The notes under the pieces are model-generated. The model was not told where the DNA came from and made no database searches. It saw only the letters and a program-made list of their open reading frames with translations. The translations under genes and the position numbers were made by a program. A DNA stretch of 11,255 bases from Bacteroidales bacterium (GTDB lineage Bacteria > Bacteroidota > Bacteroidia > Bacteroidales > UBA932). Numbering within the stretch: position 1 is the stretch's first letter; every line of letters starts with the position of its first letter. Location of the stretch: contig JAKSKC010000038.1 in assembly GCA_024401945.1 (NCBI GenBank), positions 1 to 11,255 on the forward strand. Reading direction: 5' to 3'. This document shows, one piece after another, positions 8,219 to 11,255 of the stretch.

Positions 8219-8226
8219 TAACTTCG
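8219..8226 (+). promoter_or_regulatory. Weak candidate -7 box for the nqr operon
   Basis: The bases TAACTTCG differ at one position from the Bacteroidetes TAnnTTTG box and would give a leader of about 40 nt before the nqrA ATG at 8269. No matching -33 TTG is visible upstream. A competing option is TTTG at 8235-8238 with a poor TAAATTGT (8260-8267) 21 nt downstream. An nqr promoter almost certainly lies in 8190-8268, because the gene upstream is divergent, but this exact box is a guess. The 8246-8268 leader is A/T-rich with no Shine-Dalgarno sequence. Confidence 0.25.
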
Positions 8227-8232
8227 CATCGC

Positions 8233-8250
8233 TTTTTGAATATTCAAAAA
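8233..8250. promoter_or_regulatory. 18-bp perfect palindrome in the divergent promoter region (possible operator)
   Basis: TTTTTGAATATTCAAAAA is its own reverse complement over all 18 bases. It sits 18 nt before the nqrA ATG and 43 nt upstream of the uvrD-like ATG, in the 79-bp region between divergent genes. Perfect two-fold symmetry suits a dimeric regulator, but part of it comes from the flanking T and A runs, and no known operator is recognised. The stem is too AT-rich for a typical intrinsic terminator. Confidence 0.4.
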
Positions 8251-8268
8251 ATCAATCAATAAATTGTC

Positions 8269-9618
8269 ATGAACATCGATTTGAAAAAAGGTCTGAACAT
8301 CCCTGTCAAGGGGGAAGCAGCCCTTCGCGTAAGCAAAACGATTGTGCCTGACACCGTCGCCGTCAGACCGGACGATTTCCACGGACTCGTTCCGAGGCTT
8401 CTGGTCAGCGAAGGCGACAAGGTCCTCTGCGGATCACCTGTCATGGCAGACAAGCTCCACCCCGAGATCCTCATCAGTTCCCCAGTAAGCGGAACCGTCA
8501 AGGCCATCGTCAGGGGTGAGAAGAGAAAATTGCTCGCGGTTGTTGTCGAGTCGGATACGGACCAGCAGTACGCGGAGTTCGGGGCGAAGGGTGTCACCGA
8601 CGCCGCGAAGGTCAGGGAGCTCATCCTTGCCAGCGGACTCTGGCCGTTCATCGTGGAGCGTCCTTACGGCGTCCTCGCGAACCCTGACATCAAGCCGAAG
8701 GCCATTTTCGTCTCAGCTTTCAGCACCGCGCCTCTCGCAGCCGACACCGAATTCGCATTCGGCGCCGAAACAGCGGCGATCCAGGCCGGAATCAACGCCG
8801 TCAGGACTCTCACCGACGGCCCGGTACATTTCAGTTACAATGCTGCGGACTACGCCACCACCGCTCTCAACAGGATTGAGAACGTGACGGCCCACAAGTT
8901 CAGCGGCAAGCACCCTGCAGGAAACGTAGGCGTGCAGATCAGCCACATCAGCCCTATCAGGAAGGATGAGACCGTATGGACTATCTCCCTGGCCGGACTC
9001 GCGGCAATAGGCAAGCTTTTCCTCAAGGGCAAGGTTGACCTTATGCGCAAGGTTGCGGTCACGGGGCCTATGGCCATCGAACCGTCCTACATCTGCACCG
9101 TTCCGGGAATGCCGTTCAGCTGCCTTGCACCTTATTTCGGTGCAAGTCCCGAGGGCATCCGCTTCGTAAGCGGCGACCCTCTGAGCGGAAGCAACGCCGG
9201 AGCCGGCGGCAGCCTCGGATTCTTCGACAACCAGGTGACCCTGCTCAAGGAAGGCACGGAGCGCGAGTGGTTCGGATGGATCCGCCCTCTGCGCTACAAG
9301 CAGTTCTCAACTGACCATTGCTATTTCTCCTGGCTCACCCCATGGAGGAAATACGACATGGACACCAACCTCCACGGAGGTCCGCGCGCGTTCGTGATGA
9401 GCGACCCTTACTACGCGAAGGTCCTCCCTATGGACATATTCCCGCTCTACCTCGTCAAGGCCTGCATAGCCGGTGACATCGACAAGATGGAGAAGTTCGG
9501 AATCTACGAAGTTCTGCCCGAGGATCTCGCGACCTGCGAGTTCATCGATCCGTGCAAGAACGACATCCAGAGTATTATAGAGAAAGGCATCGAGCAGATG
9601 CGCAAGGAAATGGCATAG
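8269..9618 (+). CDS. nqrA: Na+-translocating NADH:quinone reductase subunit A (NqrA)
   Basis: NqrA (449 residues) is the peripheral cytoplasmic subunit of the Na+-pumping NADH:ubiquinone oxidoreductase, associated with quinone binding; it carries no covalent cofactor. The N-terminus (LKKGLNIPVKGEA, 5-17), the LISSPVSGTVKAIVRGEKRKLLAVVV segment (68-93, a barrel-sandwich or biotinyl-lipoyl-like fold), and the HPAGNVGVQISHISPI region are typical of the family, and the length is as expected. There is no signal peptide. The start at 8269 is the first residue of the conserved N-terminus and follows an A/T-rich leader without a Shine-Dalgarno sequence. It is the first gene of the nqr operon: nqrB begins 2 nt after its stop (TAG 9616-9618). 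This complex is the usual Na+ pump of many Bacteroidales and couples NADH oxidation to a sodium gradient. Confidence 0.97.
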   Translation: MNIDLKKGLNIPVKGEAALRVSKTIVPDTVAVRPDDFHGLVPRLLVSEGDKVLCGSPVMADKLHPEILISSPVSGTVKAIVRGEKRKLLAVVVESDTDQQYAEFGAKGVTDAAKVRELILASGLWPFIVERPYGVLANPDIKPKAIFVSAFSTAPLAADTEFAFGAETAAIQAGINAVRTLTDGPVHFSYNAADYATTALNRIENVTAHKFSGKHPAGNVGVQISHISPIRKDETVWTISLAGLAAIGKLFLKGKVDLMRKVAVTGPMAIEPSYICTVPGMPFSCLAPYFGASPEGIRFVSGDPLSGSNAGAGGSLGFFDNQVTLLKEGTEREWFGWIRPLRYKQFSTDHCYFSWLTPWRKYDMDTNLHGGPRAFVMSDPYYAKVLPMDIFPLYLVKACIAGDIDKMEKFGIYEVLPEDLATCEFIDPCKNDIQSIIEKGIEQMRKEMA

Positions 9619-9620
9619 CA

Positions 9621-10721
9621 ATGAACGCAATTTTTGAAAAGGGAGGAAAGCTGTACTGGCTGCACTCCACCGTCGATGCCTTTGACACATTCCTGAAAGT
9701 TCCCGGAACCGTATCCGGCAAGGGAGCCAGCGTGCGCGATGCGATCGACCTCAAGCGAATAATGATAATGGTGGTGATAGCCGCCGTCCCTGCAGCCCTG
9801 TTCGGAATGTGGAACGTCGGATATCAGCACAACCTCACTCTCGGGGACGGAAGGATACAGATCCTGGCCAATTTCTGGTACGGATTCCTGCGCGTCCTCC
9901 CTCTCTACCTCGTATCCTACATCGTGGGACTCGCAATCGAGTTCGCGGCCTCACAGATCCGCGGCGAGGAGGTAAACGAAGGTTACCTCGTATCAGGTTT
10001 CCTCATCCCTCTCATCCTTCCTGTAACCACTCCGCTCTGGATGGTTGCGATAGCCACCGCATTCTCCGTATTCTTCGTTAAAGAATGCTTCGGAGGCACA
10101 GGAATGAACATCTGGAACCCTGCCCTCGTGGCACGCGCATTCCTCTTCTTCGCATATCCTAACCAGATGTCCGGTTCACAGGTGTGGATCTCCAACCCAG
10201 GTCCGGACGCAGTGACCGGAGCCACTCCGCTCGCCCTTGACGGTGCAGCCCAGTACGGAACCGGTTTCTGGGACCTCTTCATCGGAACCGTTCCGGGATC
10301 TGTCGGAGAGACTTCAGTCATCGCCATCCTGCTCGGAGCGGCCATCCTGCTCTGGACCGGAGTCGCCAGCTGGAGGATAATGCTTTCATCAGTCATCGGC
10401 GCACTCTTCGTCGGAGGCATCGGACAGCTCACCGGCATCACCGGCATCGCCTGCTGGGAGCATCTGCTCCTCGGAGGATTCGCATTCGGTACGGTCTTCA
10501 TGGCCACCGACCCTGTGACATCCGCACAGACGAACTGCGGAAAGTGGATATACGGTTTCCTGATTGGAGCGCTCTGCGTGACGGTAAGGCTCTTCAACCC
10601 GGGATATGCCGAGGGAATGATGCTCGCTATCCTTCTTATGAATATGTTCGCTCCGCTCATCGACCACTGCGTCGTTACGGCGAAGATTTCTTCAAGGGCT
10701 AAAAAAATGAACAGGATATGA
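9621..10721 (+). CDS. nqrB: Na+-translocating NADH:quinone reductase subunit B (NqrB)
   Basis: NqrB is the integral-membrane, FMN-carrying subunit of the complex and part of the Na+ pathway. The product has 366 residues with several hydrophobic segments (around 45-63, 88-109, 122-152, 231-275, 283-296, 309-323 and 332-347). The FMN-transferase motif Dxx(S/T)GAT is present as DAVTGAT (196-202), so Thr202 is the predicted covalent FMN site. Other family signatures are GMNIWNPALVARAFLFFAYP (161-180), ATDPVTSAQT (295-304) and FAPLIDHCVV (343-352). I place the start at ATG 9621, 2 nt after nqrA: the conserved N-terminus begins there and an SD-like AAGGAA lies at 9604-9609. The frame opens further upstream, with another ATG at 9552, but that would overlap nqrA by 67 nt and encode an unrelated charged leader. 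The gene ends in ATGA with nqrC. Confidence 0.96.
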   Translation: MNAIFEKGGKLYWLHSTVDAFDTFLKVPGTVSGKGASVRDAIDLKRIMIMVVIAAVPAALFGMWNVGYQHNLTLGDGRIQILANFWYGFLRVLPLYLVSYIVGLAIEFAASQIRGEEVNEGYLVSGFLIPLILPVTTPLWMVAIATAFSVFFVKECFGGTGMNIWNPALVARAFLFFAYPNQMSGSQVWISNPGPDAVTGATPLALDGAAQYGTGFWDLFIGTVPGSVGETSVIAILLGAAILLWTGVASWRIMLSSVIGALFVGGIGQLTGITGIACWEHLLLGGFAFGTVFMATDPVTSAQTNCGKWIYGFLIGALCVTVRLFNPGYAEGMMLAILLMNMFAPLIDHCVVTAKISSRAKKMNRI

Positions 10722-11255
10722 ATACAAACAGCAACGTATACACAGTCGTCTACACCGCGATAGTGGTTGTAGTCGTAGCGGCGGTTCTGGCATTCGTATC
10801 CCAGAAACTCGGACCGAGACAGGCCGAAAACGAGATGGCGGAGACCGTGGGACAGATCCTCACGGCAGCACAGTTCGGCAAGATCGAGCAGTGGAAGGAA
10901 ATGGGCAATGCAGAGACCATCGAGTTCTTCGAGAACAACGTTATGGAGAACACCAGCATCGCCTCCACTTCCGAGCTCAAGGCTCTCAACTATAAGGTGA
11001 AGACGGGTGAGATCGACGATGCCAGCCTTCCGGAATACACATTCAGGAACGGTGTCACCGTCATCCCTGTCTACGGAGCAGGACTCTGGGGTCCCGTATG
11101 GGGCTACGTAGCCTTCGACAAGGACGGCCAGACCATCGTGGGAGCATACTTCGACCACGCGAGCGAGACTCCGGGACTCGGCGGAAAGATCAAGGACGAC
11201 CCTGCATTCCGCGACCAGTTCAAGGGCAGGAAGGTGATCTTCGGAGACGGTGACC
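10718..11255 (+). CDS. nqrC: Na+-translocating NADH:quinone reductase subunit C (NqrC), 3' truncated
   Basis: The ATG at 10718 overlaps the nqrB stop in ATGA, and the frame stays open to the window end (179 full codons visible). The product begins with one N-terminal membrane anchor (about residues 8-28, rich in Val and Ala), followed by a periplasmic FMN-binding-domain region. Recognised segments are GAGLWGPVWGYVA and FDHASETPGLGGKI, characteristic of NqrC and of related RnfG-type flavoproteins; the A-B-C gene order settles it as NqrC. The covalent FMN threonine, in a SGAT-type motif, would lie beyond the window edge and cannot be checked. NqrC passes electrons from the NqrF/NqrDE side to NqrB FMN in the complex. 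nqrD, nqrE and nqrF are expected next. Confidence 0.95.
   Translation, partial: MNTNSNVYTVVYTAIVVVVVAAVLAFVSQKLGPRQAENEMAETVGQILTAAQFGKIEQWKEMGNAETIEFFENNVMENTSIASTSELKALNYKVKTGEIDDASLPEYTFRNGVTVIPVYGAGLWGPVWGYVAFDKDGQTIVGAYFDHASETPGLGGKIKDDPAFRDQFKGRKVIFGDGD

Noticed and set aside
9552..9620. Upstream ATG extending nqrB by 23 codons
   Set aside because: It would overlap nqrA by 67 nt and add a charged leader unlike NqrB; the family N-terminus begins at 9621.
9983..11158. 391-codon open frame on the - strand opposite nqrB and nqrC
   Set aside because: Both sense genes are clear family members; the antisense product shows no domain and spans two genes, so it is a shadow.
1..11255. Search for mobile elements, CRISPR arrays, tRNA genes, defence or toxin systems
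   Set aside because: Nearly every base belongs to a recognisable housekeeping gene; no transposase, direct-repeat array, tRNA-like fold or toxin-antitoxin pair was seen.

Overview
The window is densely packed chromosomal DNA that looks like core genome from a fairly GC-rich member of the Bacteroidota, probably Bacteroidales. The evidence for this is indirect. The RecQ fragment carries its zinc-binding cysteines at the extreme C-terminus, as I recall for a Bacteroidetes RecQ type. A dipeptidyl-peptidase-5-like S9 peptidase sits beside recG. The genes have Na+-translocating NADH:quinone reductase (Nqr) in the usual A-B-C order. Shine-Dalgarno sequences are mostly absent, and the one good promoter box fits the Bacteroidetes TAnnTTTG consensus. 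I cannot name a genus.

Region 1 (1-5943, + strand) is a tight run of four genes: the 3' end of recQ, a small exported alpha/beta-hydrolase, recG, and a large S9-family serine peptidase. The gaps are 7 nt, 7 nt and a 4-nt ATGA overlap, so they are probably co-transcribed and possibly translationally coupled. The run mixes two cytoplasmic DNA-repair helicases with two enzymes that carry N-terminal export signals.

Region 2 (5940-8189, - strand) is a UvrD/PcrA-type SF1 helicase. It converges on the peptidase gene so closely that the two stop codons overlap, leaving no intergenic terminator.

Region 3 (8190-8268) is the only real intergenic stretch. It is a 79-bp AT-rich divergent promoter region with a consensus -7 box for the helicase gene and an 18-bp perfect palindrome on the other gene's side.

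Region 4 (8269-11255, + strand) is the start of the nqr operon: complete nqrA, complete nqrB with its FMN-attachment motif, and nqrC cut off by the window end before its expected FMN-attachment site. These encode part of the Na+-pumping respiratory complex; nqrDEF would be expected downstream.

All but about 95 bases are coding. I saw no tRNA or rRNA, mobile element, CRISPR array, phage gene or defence system, and no convincing undescribed system. The findings below are modest: local codon usage, promoter architecture, gene-end overlap and domain-arrangement points.
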